Assembly (NCBI RefSeq): GCF_030818905.1
Contig: NZ_JAUTAZ010000001.1
Location: 1,116,001-1,180,000 of the forward strand
Source: Microbacterium sp. SORGH_AS_0888
GTDB lineage: Bacteria; Actinomycetota; Actinomycetes; Actinomycetales; Microbacteriaceae
Reading direction: 5' to 3'
Length of the DNA stretch: 64,000 bases
The notes under the pieces were generated by a model. It was not told where the DNA came from, did no database searches, and saw only the letters and a list, made by a program, of their open reading frames with translations. A program made the position numbers and the translations under genes. Of this stretch, positions 1 to 8,487 are shown piece after piece; position 1 is the stretch's first letter; every line of letters starts with the position of its first letter.

Positions 1-1
1 T

Positions 2-412
2 CGAGCCGATCGATGGGCTGAGCGGATTCCGCATGTCGTCGATGCGACCCTGACGCGGTTCGACACCGGTGGGGAGCTACTCCGGCTCGTCACGCAGGCG
101 AAGGATGGATCCACCCACGAGACCGCTTCGTATCGTGTGGTCTTGTCTGATTCGTCGATCGTGTACAAGCAGATAGAAACCCCTGGAGCGCTAGTCAGCC
201 ATCGTGGAGAGTGGCACGTCTTCGCGGAAGACGGCCAGACGTTCGTGAAGAGCGTGCATGAGTACGCGGTAACCCGGGCGACTGTGACGAATCTCCTCGG
301 CCCGGAGGCCTCACTCGCCAAGGCCATCGAAATCGCCGGCACGAACCTTATGCACAACAGCACGCAGACGATCAAACTGATCGGCTCTACAACCGCGAAG
401 GTCGCTGAGTGA
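2..412 (+). CDS. Polyketide aromatase/cyclase, SRPBCC fold (C-terminal part)
   Basis: The frame is open from the first bases of the window, so only the last 136 residues are seen and the start lies to the left. The visible part matches the steroidogenic-acute-regulatory-like fold of polyketide aromatase/cyclases: an AERIPHV segment, a GEWHVF strand and a long C-terminal helix rich in alanine and asparagine. Enzymes of this kind fold and dehydrate the poly-beta-keto chain while it is bound to the carrier protein. The stop codon overlaps the GTG of the next gene (GTGA), which implies translational coupling to the hydroxylase. Family call is fairly firm; ring specificity cannot be read from this fragment. 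Confidence 0.75.
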   Translation, partial: RADRWAERIPHVVDATLTRFDTGGELLRLVTQAKDGSTHETASYRVVLSDSSIVYKQIETPGALVSHRGEWHVFAEDGQTFVKSVHEYAVTRATVTNLLGPEASLAKAIEIAGTNLMHNSTQTIKLIGSTTAKVAE

Positions 413-1788
413 CGCAGACTCAAGCGCATGTCGACACTGAGGTGAGCGTGATCGGAGCGGGACCAGTCGGCTCCTTGCTCTCCGGGATACTCGCCCTCAA
501 CGACATCGACGTGTGCATCTTCGACGAGAGTGTCGACGTCCTCGAAGGTCCGCGTGCTATGGCTGTGAACGCCCGCGCGGCGCAGATCTTCGATGTTCTC
601 GATCTCAAGGATGGTCTCCTTACGGCGTCGCCGTCCGCTTTCGGCCACTACGGGCGCCAGAAGGTGGATCTCGGTTGCGTTGACACTCCGTGGCCCGGAA
701 TGTGGCCGATTCTTCAACAGGCCCTTAACCAAGCGCTGATCGATTGGGCCCTCGAGGCGGGTGCACAACTCGTGCGCGGCACACGCTACCTGTCGTCGCG
801 CATGCGCCCTGACGGCATGGTCCACGCTGCCTTCAGCGGCAGCCTCATCAAGTCAAGCAGCTCCCGCATCTTGGTCGGGTGCGACGGTGAAGACAGCGCG
901 GTGCGCTTGTGGACGGGAATGGGGCAGACAGCGGTCGCCGGTGAGCGACGGTTCGTCACCGCGAATGTGCGTGCTGCAGACATGCCGACCTACAGGTTCG
1001 AGCCGTTTGCCGACGGGGCTGTGGTCAGCTCAGGACAGATCGAAGATCAGCTGCACCGGATCATGATGCATGTTCCCGCTGCGGCACCCGCTATAACTAC
1101 TGCGCGCGACGTGGAGATTGCATGGGCCCAGACGACGGGGGCACCGCTCCAAGGGAAGGTCCTCTCGTGGGGGTTACAAACGGACCGCAGAGTTGTGTCG
1201 GATTCGTTCCGTGACGGCGAGGTCGTCCTCGCCGGCGACGCGGCTCACAGTCAGCTTCCCGTGGGTGGGTGCTCGCTCAATTACGGGATAGAGGACGCCT
1301 TCAACCTCGCCTGGAGGATCAAGCACACCATCGACACAGGCACGTCGCGATTGCTCGATGACTATGCTGCCGAACGCAAATTCGCAGCGCGGCGACTCCA
1401 CGAACTGGTGAACACACAGGTGCAGGAGCTCTACGAGACTTATCTAATCGATCGTGGCTCGGCCGGTACGTCGTCGGCCACGGGAGTACAAGACCCAGCC
1501 GCGTTCCTCTCAGGTACTGACATCGACTATTCGTCGTGCGGGACGAATACCGAGAAACTGCTGTCGCCTGCCAGAGTCTCTCTTACTCACTCGCAGCTAC
1601 TCGGACTTAAGGACGCGCAAAGGTCACTCCAGTACAGCCGCATCGGCTCAATTGATGGATCCTTCCGGGCTTCTCCGTCACTGCAGAAGCTGCGCAACAT
1701 CGAGCAGCGTTCCGAACTCCATGGTCCGACTTCGGATCAGGACTTCCTTCTCGTGCGACCCGACGGGTACGTGCTGACCAATGCTTAG
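409..1788 (+). CDS. FAD-dependent aromatic hydroxylase (PF01494 type)
   Basis: This is a 459-residue flavoprotein monooxygenase that would hydroxylate an aromatic polyketide intermediate using NAD(P)H and oxygen. The N-terminal Rossmann motif GAGPVG is at residues 16-21, a GCDG segment lies near residue 165, and the second FAD motif GDAAH is near residue 276, followed by the usual glycine-rich turn. The C-terminus ends in a LVRPDGYV segment typical of the class that includes PgaE and RdmE. It starts at GTG 409, overlapping the cyclase stop, so both are probably made from one mRNA. Substrate and position of hydroxylation are unknown. Confidence 0.85.
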   Translation: MTQTQAHVDTEVSVIGAGPVGSLLSGILALNDIDVCIFDESVDVLEGPRAMAVNARAAQIFDVLDLKDGLLTASPSAFGHYGRQKVDLGCVDTPWPGMWPILQQALNQALIDWALEAGAQLVRGTRYLSSRMRPDGMVHAAFSGSLIKSSSSRILVGCDGEDSAVRLWTGMGQTAVAGERRFVTANVRAADMPTYRFEPFADGAVVSSGQIEDQLHRIMMHVPAAAPAITTARDVEIAWAQTTGAPLQGKVLSWGLQTDRRVVSDSFRDGEVVLAGDAAHSQLPVGGCSLNYGIEDAFNLAWRIKHTIDTGTSRLLDDYAAERKFAARRLHELVNTQVQELYETYLIDRGSAGTSSATGVQDPAAFLSGTDIDYSSCGTNTEKLLSPARVSLTHSQLLGLKDAQRSLQYSRIGSIDGSFRASPSLQKLRNIEQRSELHGPTSDQDFLLVRPDGYVLTNA

Positions 1789-1815
1789 ACACAGTCTAAA
1801 AAAAGGGAGGTGAAT

Positions 1816-2712
1816 ATGACGACGCACATCGCCATCGCCCCAGGCCATGCATCATCGATGAATGATGTAATGCGGCGACTTGAGCACTATATCAGTATCC
1901 CTAATCAGCGAAATTCCATCACGGCCCTCTCGCGCGATGCTGGCTTTGACCTGAAACGCGCTCTGGCCGCATACGGAAAGGCAGAGCCTCTAGCGAATCG
2001 CTTCGCACAGCCTCTTCAGTTCCTTCTCGGCTATGCCGCTTGGACGTCGGTCAATGACCACCACAGGATTGTCGACGGCGTCGCTGGCCACAGCCTCGGC
2101 GAGTTTCTGGCCATCGCGATCGCCGGATCGGTGAGTTGGCCCGACAGCCTTCGGTTAGTTTCGCGCTGTGGCATGGTTATGGACGCCGTGCACCGGATCA
2201 GGCCGGGCGCGATGAGCGCCCTGCTCGGTTTCAACGTGACTGAGACATCGCAGCTGTGCGCAGACGCCCTTGGCGCTGTCCCGGGTGCGCTGGGGATCGC
2301 CAATGTCAACCTGGCCGATCAAATCGTCGTCAGTGGCGATCTCCGGTGCGTGGAGGAACTGGAACGACGCGCCCAGACCAGGGAGGGGAAGCGGGTCGTT
2401 CGTCTCGGTATCGCTGGGGCGGCACACTCGTCGATCTATGCCGGTCACGATCCGATGCACGCCACCTTACGGAGAATATCGATCGCGCATCCGAGGGTCC
2501 CACTGTATCTCTCCACACGCTCAGGACGCATTTCAGGCGCGGACGATGTCCGGCTGGCCCTCGCGGAAATCCTTACTCATCGCGTGGATTGGGTTCGAAC
2601 TCTCGGATCCATCGCGGCTGAGCATTCCGACTTCTCACTGGAACTGATCTTCCCAGATCGAGGGATGACGAGCATTCTCAGACGCGCCGGTTATTCGAAC
2701 CGAGCAGTCTGA
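1816..2712 (+). CDS. Acyltransferase-like protein, degenerate FabD family
   Basis: A 298-residue member of the malonyl-CoA:ACP transacylase family. The nucleophile elbow GHSLGE (Ser93), the carboxylate-binding arginine (Arg117) and a histidine in the AAHSS segment are present. The N-terminal GQGxQ oxyanion motif is replaced by PGHAS, so transacylase activity may be altered. ATG 1816 is chosen over GTG 1810 because the strong GGAGG lies 5 bases before it. A second acyltransferase follows. Paired acyltransferase-like proteins in type II polyketide clusters can load a special starter unit or hydrolyse wrong starters (ZhuC-like editing); which one applies here is inference. Confidence 0.8.
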   Translation: MTTHIAIAPGHASSMNDVMRRLEHYISIPNQRNSITALSRDAGFDLKRALAAYGKAEPLANRFAQPLQFLLGYAAWTSVNDHHRIVDGVAGHSLGEFLAIAIAGSVSWPDSLRLVSRCGMVMDAVHRIRPGAMSALLGFNVTETSQLCADALGAVPGALGIANVNLADQIVVSGDLRCVEELERRAQTREGKRVVRLGIAGAAHSSIYAGHDPMHATLRRISIAHPRVPLYLSTRSGRISGADDVRLALAEILTHRVDWVRTLGSIAAEHSDFSLELIFPDRGMTSILRRAGYSNRAV

Positions 2713-2753
2713 GCAGCAACATACGAACGATAATTATTTGAAGGAGAGAAGCG

Positions 2754-3725
2754 TTGAGCGCCTCGGTACGACGTCCTATTGCATTCCTCTCTGGGGGTCA
2801 AGGTTCGCAATTTGTCGGGATGGGTATTGCGCAATTCGAGAATGACGTCGTGTTCCGGAGCACCGTGAAGGCTCTGCTTGCAGGACCACGGTTGGCTTCG
2901 ATCCTCGATGCCTGGCTGGAGGGTTCGCAAGAGGCATTCACGCGGTCTGCCTACACGCAGCCGTTGCTGGTCGCGCTTGGCATCGCATCGGCGCGGTCCC
3001 TCGCATCCCGCGGGCTCTATCCGAGCGCCCTACTCGGGCACAGTGCAGGAGAGTTCTCGCTCGCTGTCTTTGCCGGCTTGATTGATGACGAGGCTACACG
3101 GGTTGTGCTTGCACGTCGATCCGAAATTCTGGATGAGGGCCCGAGTGGGTCGATGCGGGCCGTACGAAGTGACTCTGAAACAATTACCTCGCTGCTTCGA
3201 GAACACGGTCTTCGGGCATGGATAGCAGCAGAGAACTCCCCCACACAGTGCCTTGTCTCCGCGGAACTCGGCGTTCTAGAAAAACTTGCAGAAATAGCGC
3301 AAGCGCGATCGATCCTTACAGTTCCCGCGATGTCCGACATGCCGTTCCACTCGCCGCTTGTGAAGGAGAAGGCACTCCAGCTCGAAGAGTCACTAAGCAC
3401 GGCCCGTCTATCCAGCCTGCGAGTCCCGATGGTCTCAGGTTCGACCGGGAGTTGGGTTTCTGACGCGCAGAGTGAACAGGCCAATTTCTGGGCCGAGCAA
3501 CTGTGGCGGCCTGTGAAGTTCTGGTCGGCCCTGGACATGCTGCTCAACGACGACTGGATCATCGTCGATCTTGGTCCGGGCACAGGCCTCTCGGCGATCG
3601 CCGCGAGCCATCCGAAGGTGAGATCAGGGCAGTCCGAGGTCGTCTCACTTATGCCCACCAAAGGCGCCAACTCTTTCACTGACTGGGTCGAGAAGATCCA
3701 GTATGTCCAGAAGAATAGCCTGTAA
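2754..3725 (+). CDS. Malonyl-CoA:ACP acyltransferase
   Basis: A 323-residue free-standing acyltransferase with the complete FabD motif set: GQGSQ at residues 15-19, GHSAGE with Ser97, an arginine pair near 121, and PFHSP with His199. It should transfer malonyl (or another acyl) from CoA to an acyl carrier protein. TTG 2754 is the likely start because AAGGAGA lies 6 bases upstream and the GQGSQ motif then sits at the usual distance from the N-terminus. It follows the degenerate acyltransferase by 41 bases and its stop overlaps the next ATG by one base, so it belongs to the same operon. Confidence 0.85.
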   Translation: MSASVRRPIAFLSGGQGSQFVGMGIAQFENDVVFRSTVKALLAGPRLASILDAWLEGSQEAFTRSAYTQPLLVALGIASARSLASRGLYPSALLGHSAGEFSLAVFAGLIDDEATRVVLARRSEILDEGPSGSMRAVRSDSETITSLLREHGLRAWIAAENSPTQCLVSAELGVLEKLAEIAQARSILTVPAMSDMPFHSPLVKEKALQLEESLSTARLSSLRVPMVSGSTGSWVSDAQSEQANFWAEQLWRPVKFWSALDMLLNDDWIIVDLGPGTGLSAIAASHPKVRSGQSEVVSLMPTKGANSFTDWVEKIQYVQKNSL

Positions 3726-4228
3726 TGGGAATTCGCGACACCTCGGACTCGATGGAACGTTCAGCAGAACGCGCTTTGAAGACCGTCAAGAAATTCGTAC
3801 TATATACACTCCCCAGTTGCCGTCAAGTTGCGCGCGACTTCAACCTGAAGTCTACCGATCTTCAGATTCTGCATCTCATTCATCTGAGAAGCTCACCCAC
3901 AACGGCAGCCACGCTATGCTCCATGTCAGGCTTGCCCTCCAGCACCATGACTAGAATCCTCGATCGTCTTGAGGAACGCGGCTTCATCGTCCGCCTCGCG
4001 GCCTTGGAAGACCGGCGGCTTCGACTGATTTCGACAGTGCCCGAGCGTGTGGAATCAATCATCGCGCAATTCGCCCCGGCTAAGAACAAGATCGAAGAAG
4101 AACTCTCCCGCTGCTCGGAAGGAGAGCTCGATCGGCTCCGCGAATTTCTCGAAGGCGTTACTACGGTTCAGTTTCTACTGATGAATTATCGAGCGACGAG
4201 ATCACAGCCAAAGGAGAGAATTCGATGA
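3725..4228 (+). CDS. MarR-family transcriptional regulator
   Basis: A 167-residue winged-helix regulator. A DLQILHLI helix near residue 50 is followed by the recognition segment with STMTRILDRLEERGFIVR and the wing with the DRR motif. The ATG overlaps the stop of the acyltransferase (TAATG) and its own stop overlaps the ATG of the next hydroxylase (ATGA), so the regulator is co-transcribed inside the operon. It is a likely cluster-situated regulator answering to the pathway product or an intermediate. No operator was identified for it. Confidence 0.85.
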   Translation: MGIRDTSDSMERSAERALKTVKKFVLYTLPSCRQVARDFNLKSTDLQILHLIHLRSSPTTAATLCSMSGLPSSTMTRILDRLEERGFIVRLAALEDRRLRLISTVPERVESIIAQFAPAKNKIEEELSRCSEGELDRLREFLEGVTTVQFLLMNYRATRSQPKERIR

Positions 4229-5640
4229 GAACTACCGAAGTGGTAATCGTCGGGGCCGGACCAAGCGGACTGATGCTAGCCCTCGATCTGATTAAGCAAG
4301 GCGTCAGATGCATGATCCTCGAGAAGCGAAACTCGATCGAATCTAATCTAACTCGTGCATTCTCAGTGCATGCACGTACGCTCGAGATCCTCCACACGCG
4401 TGGACTCGCCGACGCTATACGATCCAAAGGTCGACCAGTTAGCTCTATCCCTCTGCTGTGGGGCATGCATGTGCGCTTCGATCGCGTCGGGTCAATTTTT
4501 CCGGAGATGCTCGTCATTCCACAATTTGAGATCGAGAGAGTTCTACTCGAGCAGTTTCTAGCGCTTGGAGGTTCAATCACGTACAGCGCGGAGTTCCTCG
4601 GCATGGAACAGGCGACCGATTCGATATCGGTGCGCTTTCGGCATCGGGACCAAGAGGAGAGCATTCAGGCCGAGTATCTGGTCGGTGCAGACGGCCATCA
4701 TAGCGGCGTGCGCCACACCCTGGGTATTGACTTTGTCGGCTCGTGCGTCTTACCGTCGGTCATCATCGCTGACGCCCGGCTATCGCGCCCCTCGTCCGAG
4801 CCCCTGTCGCTTGTCGCCAACGCAAAAGGTTTCGTCTTCATCGCGCCGTTCGGAGACGGCTACCACCGGGTGCTTGGTTGGGACGCCAGCCTAACGCCAC
4901 ATGACGATGACTCCCAGGACTTCGATCGGCTTGCCCTGATGGTCGCCAACATCCTCGGAGAAGACATTGGTATCAACGATCCGCGATGGATATCGCGCTT
5001 CAGTAGCCACGAGCGCGTCGCAACGACATACCGACGTGGCAATGCCTTCCTCATCGGGGACGCCGCACATGTCCACTCGCCCGCAGGCGGACTGGGGATG
5101 AACCTTGGCCTCCAAGATGCCGTCAACCTCGGCTGGAAAGTCGGCGCCGTTCTGCGCCGGGGGGCTCCGGTGGCGCTTCTCGACTCCTACGAGCGAGAGA
5201 TGCGGCCACTGGGTCACCGAGCCGTCAAAGACTCTGGGCAGCTTATCCGCGAAGCGACAAGACGCAGTGGTATTTCGGCGTCCATTAAGGACACGCTGCT
5301 GGCCGGTGCGGCAAGGATCAGACCCTTGAAGGACCTGATAGAACGCGGGCTAGGACGATCGATTTCGGGAACGAACTCGGCAATGCTCTCTCGCTCGCTT
5401 CGACGATTCGCTCTCGACCGTCACGCAGGGACCTTCGCAAGTGAACTCATGAGCAACCGGGAGGTCCTTGAGGGCCTTCGCAAGTACAAGCACGTCCTGG
5501 TGGTGCCAGGCGGCTACTCCGTCCCCGGTAATCCGGAGTTGCACGAGCGTTCCGTCAGAGTCGAGATCGATCACGGATTCCGAGGTGATCATCCTCGTCT
5601 TCTTCGACCCGACGGATATATCGATGACTGGAGGCTTTGA
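4225..5640 (+). CDS. FAD-dependent aromatic hydroxylase (PF01494 type)
   Basis: A second flavin monooxygenase of 471 residues, clearly diverged from the one at 409. The FAD-binding GAGPSG is at residues 10-15, the GADGHHSGVR segment is near residue 154, and GDAAHVHSPAGG lies near residue 279. The C-terminal thioredoxin-like tail ends in LLRPDGYIDDW. AAGGAGAG lies just before the ATG, which overlaps the stop of the MarR gene. Two such enzymes in one cluster suggest two oxidative steps, such as hydroxylation and quinone formation or oxidative rearrangement. Codon use is visibly lower in GC than in the core genome. Confidence 0.87.
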   Translation: MRTTEVVIVGAGPSGLMLALDLIKQGVRCMILEKRNSIESNLTRAFSVHARTLEILHTRGLADAIRSKGRPVSSIPLLWGMHVRFDRVGSIFPEMLVIPQFEIERVLLEQFLALGGSITYSAEFLGMEQATDSISVRFRHRDQEESIQAEYLVGADGHHSGVRHTLGIDFVGSCVLPSVIIADARLSRPSSEPLSLVANAKGFVFIAPFGDGYHRVLGWDASLTPHDDDSQDFDRLALMVANILGEDIGINDPRWISRFSSHERVATTYRRGNAFLIGDAAHVHSPAGGLGMNLGLQDAVNLGWKVGAVLRRGAPVALLDSYEREMRPLGHRAVKDSGQLIREATRRSGISASIKDTLLAGAARIRPLKDLIERGLGRSISGTNSAMLSRSLRRFALDRHAGTFASELMSNREVLEGLRKYKHVLVVPGGYSVPGNPELHERSVRVEIDHGFRGDHPRLLRPDGYIDDWRL

Positions 5641-5644
5641 CGCG

Positions 5645-6343
5645 GTGCGCCCACCTCAGACATGGGTGTCTTCCACCGGGCTCCTGGCAGTGTCGTGGAG
5701 TAACGACGCAGTACATGATCTTGATGGCTCCCCCGCCACCAACCACGCAATCACCACGACGATGTCGTCTCATCGCGCTGCCGAGTTCGCCATCGGCCGG
5801 GTCTGTGCACGCACGGCAATCCAGACGCTAGGGGGCCGCCACGAGAACCTCGAGCGTCTGCCCGACGGATCCGTCGCGTGGCCAAATGGCTGGACCGGGA
5901 GCATTACTCATACGCGACGAGTGGTCATCGCCTGCGTAGCGAGAACCACACTGCTGCACGGCATCGGCGTGGACCTCGAACCGAACCTTCCGCTTCCGGA
6001 AGCATCCTCCCTTGCGCTGGCGAAGGACTGCTTCGTCGGACCAGCCGCAGAACTGCAGGCTGAGGGATCGCGCGTGGGATTTTCGGCACGCGAAGCCGCA
6101 TTCAAAGCACTGAGCTCCATCCAGCGTTTGGTGCCTATCCTCTCTATGACAGTCACAGTAATGATGGAGACGCAAGACGGTGGCCAATTCGTCGTCTCCA
6201 TACCAGGGGCCTCGGTCGACCACGTCGAAGGAAGATGGTGGCTTGTCGCCGAGAGCTTCCTTTTGACGGCTGCTATCGTGCGCGAACGAGATGTCAGCCC
6301 CTACTCGTCGTCGGACGAGGGAGCTCCCGGGTCCAGCCTGTAG
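5645..6343 (+). CDS. 4'-phosphopantetheinyl transferase
   Basis: A Sfp-type enzyme of about 232 residues that would activate the acyl carrier protein by attaching phosphopantetheine from CoA. The family motifs are visible: GSITHT near residue 86, the metal-binding GVDLEP near residue 108, and FSAREAAFKAL near residue 147 (the usual FSxKEA helix, here with Arg). GTG 5645 is chosen because GGAGG lies 10 bases before it; an upstream ATG at 5624, overlapping the hydroxylase, is the alternative. It closes the plus-strand operon and overlaps the convergent MarR gene by 43 bases. Confidence 0.85.
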   Translation: MRPPQTWVSSTGLLAVSWSNDAVHDLDGSPATNHAITTTMSSHRAAEFAIGRVCARTAIQTLGGRHENLERLPDGSVAWPNGWTGSITHTRRVVIACVARTTLLHGIGVDLEPNLPLPEASSLALAKDCFVGPAAELQAEGSRVGFSAREAAFKALSSIQRLVPILSMTVTVMMETQDGGQFVVSIPGASVDHVEGRWWLVAESFLLTAAIVRERDVSPYSSSDEGAPGSSL

Positions 6344-6762
6344 AAGGAGCTCACCGCCTCAAGGTATCGAGCAACTGCATCGAGCTCTTCCACGGAGAAG
6401 GTTGAGCTGAGCTCGTCGAACTTGTCGGTCGTTGGGCCGTAGAAGTGATGCAGGGGAGCGATGTTCTCCTCGACCAGTTCCAGGACAGTCCGACGCCGAT
6501 CGGTTGGATCAGATGTCCGCCGGACGTAACCAGCAGATTCAAGCCGATCGATGAGCTTTGTCACAGTGCTCGTTGGCATCGCCGTAACATCGCTGATCTG
6601 ACGGGGCGTCCGCACGTCCGAACGCATGACTAAGAGATGTAGAGTCTGAAGATCTGTCACGAGCAGACCGTACTTGCGAGCAACACGTTCGTTGCCCAAT
6701 ATGGCTGTCACTAGCTGTTCTTGTAGTGCAACGCGAACTCTTACAACTTGATCTCTCGTCAT
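6301..6762 (-). CDS. MarR-family transcriptional regulator
   Basis: A regulator of about 153 residues with the MarR winged helix: LQTLHLL helix, the segment TPRQISDVTAMPTSTVTKLI (recognition helix) and a DRRR wing. ATG 6762 fits the AGGGAG site 11 bases upstream; a GTG four codons earlier is possible but too near that site. It converges on the phosphopantetheinyl transferase gene and shares its last 43 bases with it. It lies last in a minus-strand set with a Bax1-I-like membrane protein and an NAD(P)-binding protein. Its target is unknown; control of this set or of export of the product are possibilities. Confidence 0.82.
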   Translation of the reverse strand: MTRDQVVRVRVALQEQLVTAILGNERVARKYGLLVTDLQTLHLLVMRSDVRTPRQISDVTAMPTSTVTKLIDRLESAGYVRRTSDPTDRRRTVLELVEENIAPLHHFYGPTTDKFDELSSTFSVEELDAVARYLEAVSSFYRLDPGAPSSDDE

Positions 6763-6812
6763 GTGTCGCCACACTCCCTAATCACCCTCGACGGGACAAT
6801 CCACATGGTGTA

Positions 6813-7562
6813 TTATCCCGATCTTACCAGGCCGCGTCGCAGCAGCTTGCGAGGCGCGTCTCCCCAGGGCCAGATGATGGTGGCGATGATGCCCTGGGCA
6901 GCTCGCCAGGGGTGGGTCGGCTCCACGTCGTCGAAGTGGACCAGATCAGCTCGCGCGACACGACGTACAAGGGCGCAGGAAGCGAGCGGGACCAGCAACA
7001 GCCCCAGCAGAAGGCCGATCGGGATCCCGAGAAGAATCTGCGAACCTGCGCCCCAAGCAGCCTGGATAGGCAAACCCATGCCGGCGAAGCCGAGGTTGTG
7101 AAGGACGAAGACCAGATACGCGGTAACGGCAACGAGTGCCACCCGATTGAGCTGGGAAGTCGAGCGAACGCGAGCAGTGGAGAGTACCGCTAGCGCACCG
7201 ATGGTTGTCGAGAACGCCGCAAAGGACAGCTGGATCGCGATACCCGGAAGGATGCTCTCGCCGTGAGTCACGACCCCGCCAAGCAACAGCCCTTCAGAAA
7301 GCACGAAGCACACGACCCTCGTACGTAGATATGTCGTCGAGTTCGAGGGCCAGAACGCTAGAGCGAGACACCCGATCACTCCAGTGATCCACGCCCCAGG
7401 TGTCGCCCCTTCGAGCGTTTGCGATGTTGTGACAGTGCCGACCGTCCAGGCAACGCCGAGGAGCGCGGCAGGATGGAGGAGGACGAAGAAGATCGCCGAC
7501 AGCCCAAGTGTCCTCGGTACGACCTGTCCGCCAGCCAGCCCCCGGTCGCGACGGCGAATCAT
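6813..7562 (-). CDS. Bax inhibitor-1/YccA-like membrane protein
   Basis: A 249-residue integral membrane protein with about six hydrophobic segments (roughly residues 18-40, 56-76, 82-100, 105-128, 138-160 and 170-196). The C-terminal part, with an LVHFDDVE segment after the last long helix and then PWRAAQGIIATIIWPW and a LRR end, resembles the DFDxIE-plus-WxxxLGL tail of actinobacterial Bax1-I proteins. Role unknown; relatives elsewhere are membrane ion-leak or stress proteins. It lies 27 bases downstream of the NAD(P)-binding protein on the same strand. No strong ribosome site is seen before ATG 7562. Confidence 0.65.
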   Translation of the reverse strand: MIRRRDRGLAGGQVVPRTLGLSAIFFVLLHPAALLGVAWTVGTVTTSQTLEGATPGAWITGVIGCLALAFWPSNSTTYLRTRVVCFVLSEGLLLGGVVTHGESILPGIAIQLSFAAFSTTIGALAVLSTARVRSTSQLNRVALVAVTAYLVFVLHNLGFAGMGLPIQAAWGAGSQILLGIPIGLLLGLLLVPLASCALVRRVARADLVHFDDVEPTHPWRAAQGIIATIIWPWGDAPRKLLRRGLVRSG

Positions 7563-7589
7563 GTTCGCCCCGTCGACGCGGCCGAACGT

Positions 7590-8225
7590 TTAGTTGGCAA
7601 CATAGACATGTTTCCTCCCGAGGTCGCCGCGCTCAGCGATGTCGATCAGCGCAGCGGCCATATCGGTCGCCGTGATAGCCCAGCCACGCGCCAGTGGGCC
7701 GTCAGCACTCAGTCGGTAGTCGCCTTTGCCCTCCTTTGGCCGGATGCGCGGGGCACGAATCGCCGTCCACTGCACATCGCTCTCCCACAGAACGACATCC
7801 ATACGACGCATGTCGTCGTACGTCGCGCCTATGAAGTGCTGCAGCAGAGGAAGGACGACCCAAAGCTTAAACAGACCTTGATGTGCCCAATGCTCAGCTA
7901 CCTCTGAAGAGATCACCACAAGCCTCGTTACACCATGAGCCCGCATGCCTTCGATCAGATTCTTGGTGCCTGCGGAGTAGAGCTTCGTGGGGGACTTCGA
8001 AGCACCTATACCAACAGTGCTAATGACTGCATCCACGCCGGCTACAAGAGGCTCGACGTCACGCGCGTTTAGGATGTCGACCGCAACCTTGGTGAGGGCT
8101 GGATGGTCCATCGTTAGCGTCGTCGTCTTGCGGGCAATCGCCACCACATCGTGCCCTCGATCAAGCGCCTGTTGCACAACTTGCTGACCCACGGAGCCCG
8201 TTGCTCCCGGTACCAAAATACGCAT
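7590..8225 (-). CDS. NAD(P)H-binding (NmrA/atypical SDR) protein
   Basis: A 211-residue Rossmann protein. It begins MRILVPGATGSVGQQVV, the glycine-rich dinucleotide motif of atypical short-chain dehydrogenases, and has a DAVISTVG strand near residue 70. It lacks a clear YxxxK pair, so it may be a flavin/NAD(P)H reductase, an epimerase-like protein or a redox-sensing NmrA relative. The start is well supported: GAGGAGGAA lies directly before ATG 8225. It is the first gene of the minus-strand set, and repeated AGTCCC elements lie upstream of it. Confidence 0.8.
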   Translation of the reverse strand: MRILVPGATGSVGQQVVQQALDRGHDVVAIARKTTTLTMDHPALTKVAVDILNARDVEPLVAGVDAVISTVGIGASKSPTKLYSAGTKNLIEGMRAHGVTRLVVISSEVAEHWAHQGLFKLWVVLPLLQHFIGATYDDMRRMDVVLWESDVQWTAIRAPRIRPKEGKGDYRLSADGPLARGWAITATDMAAALIDIAERGDLGRKHVYVAN

Positions 8226-8258
8226 CGTTTCCTCCTCCGCAGCGTCCGCACGACCGGT

Positions 8259-8330
8259 TTAGTCCCGCACTCGGATATTCCACCTTCGGGACTAAGATTA
8301 GCATGCGACTCCAGTCCCGTGGAGGACTGG
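8259..8330. promoter_or_regulatory. Inverted repeats built on AGTCCC upstream of the NAD(P)-binding gene
   Basis: TTAGTCCCG at 8259-8267 is the exact reverse complement of CGGGACTAA at 8287-8295, and CCAGTCC at 8311-8317 pairs with GGACTGG at 8324-8330. A further AGTCCC follows at 8333. This cluster lies 34-105 bases upstream of the divergent start at 8225, where a regulator could bind. No regulator gene is adjacent on the right, so the partner is unknown. Confidence 0.45.
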
Positions 8331-8487
8331 CCAGTCCCTGTCAAGATCGTGGTGTGGAATATCGCGGGGTGGGTGCAGCGATCGGTGTCGCTTCCATTGG
8401 CGTGGCACTTCGAGATCGCACGTTTGATCACGCGTTGCCGGGTCGGGGTGCGGCGGCGCGAAGCAGGTCACGGATCACGACGGTGCC

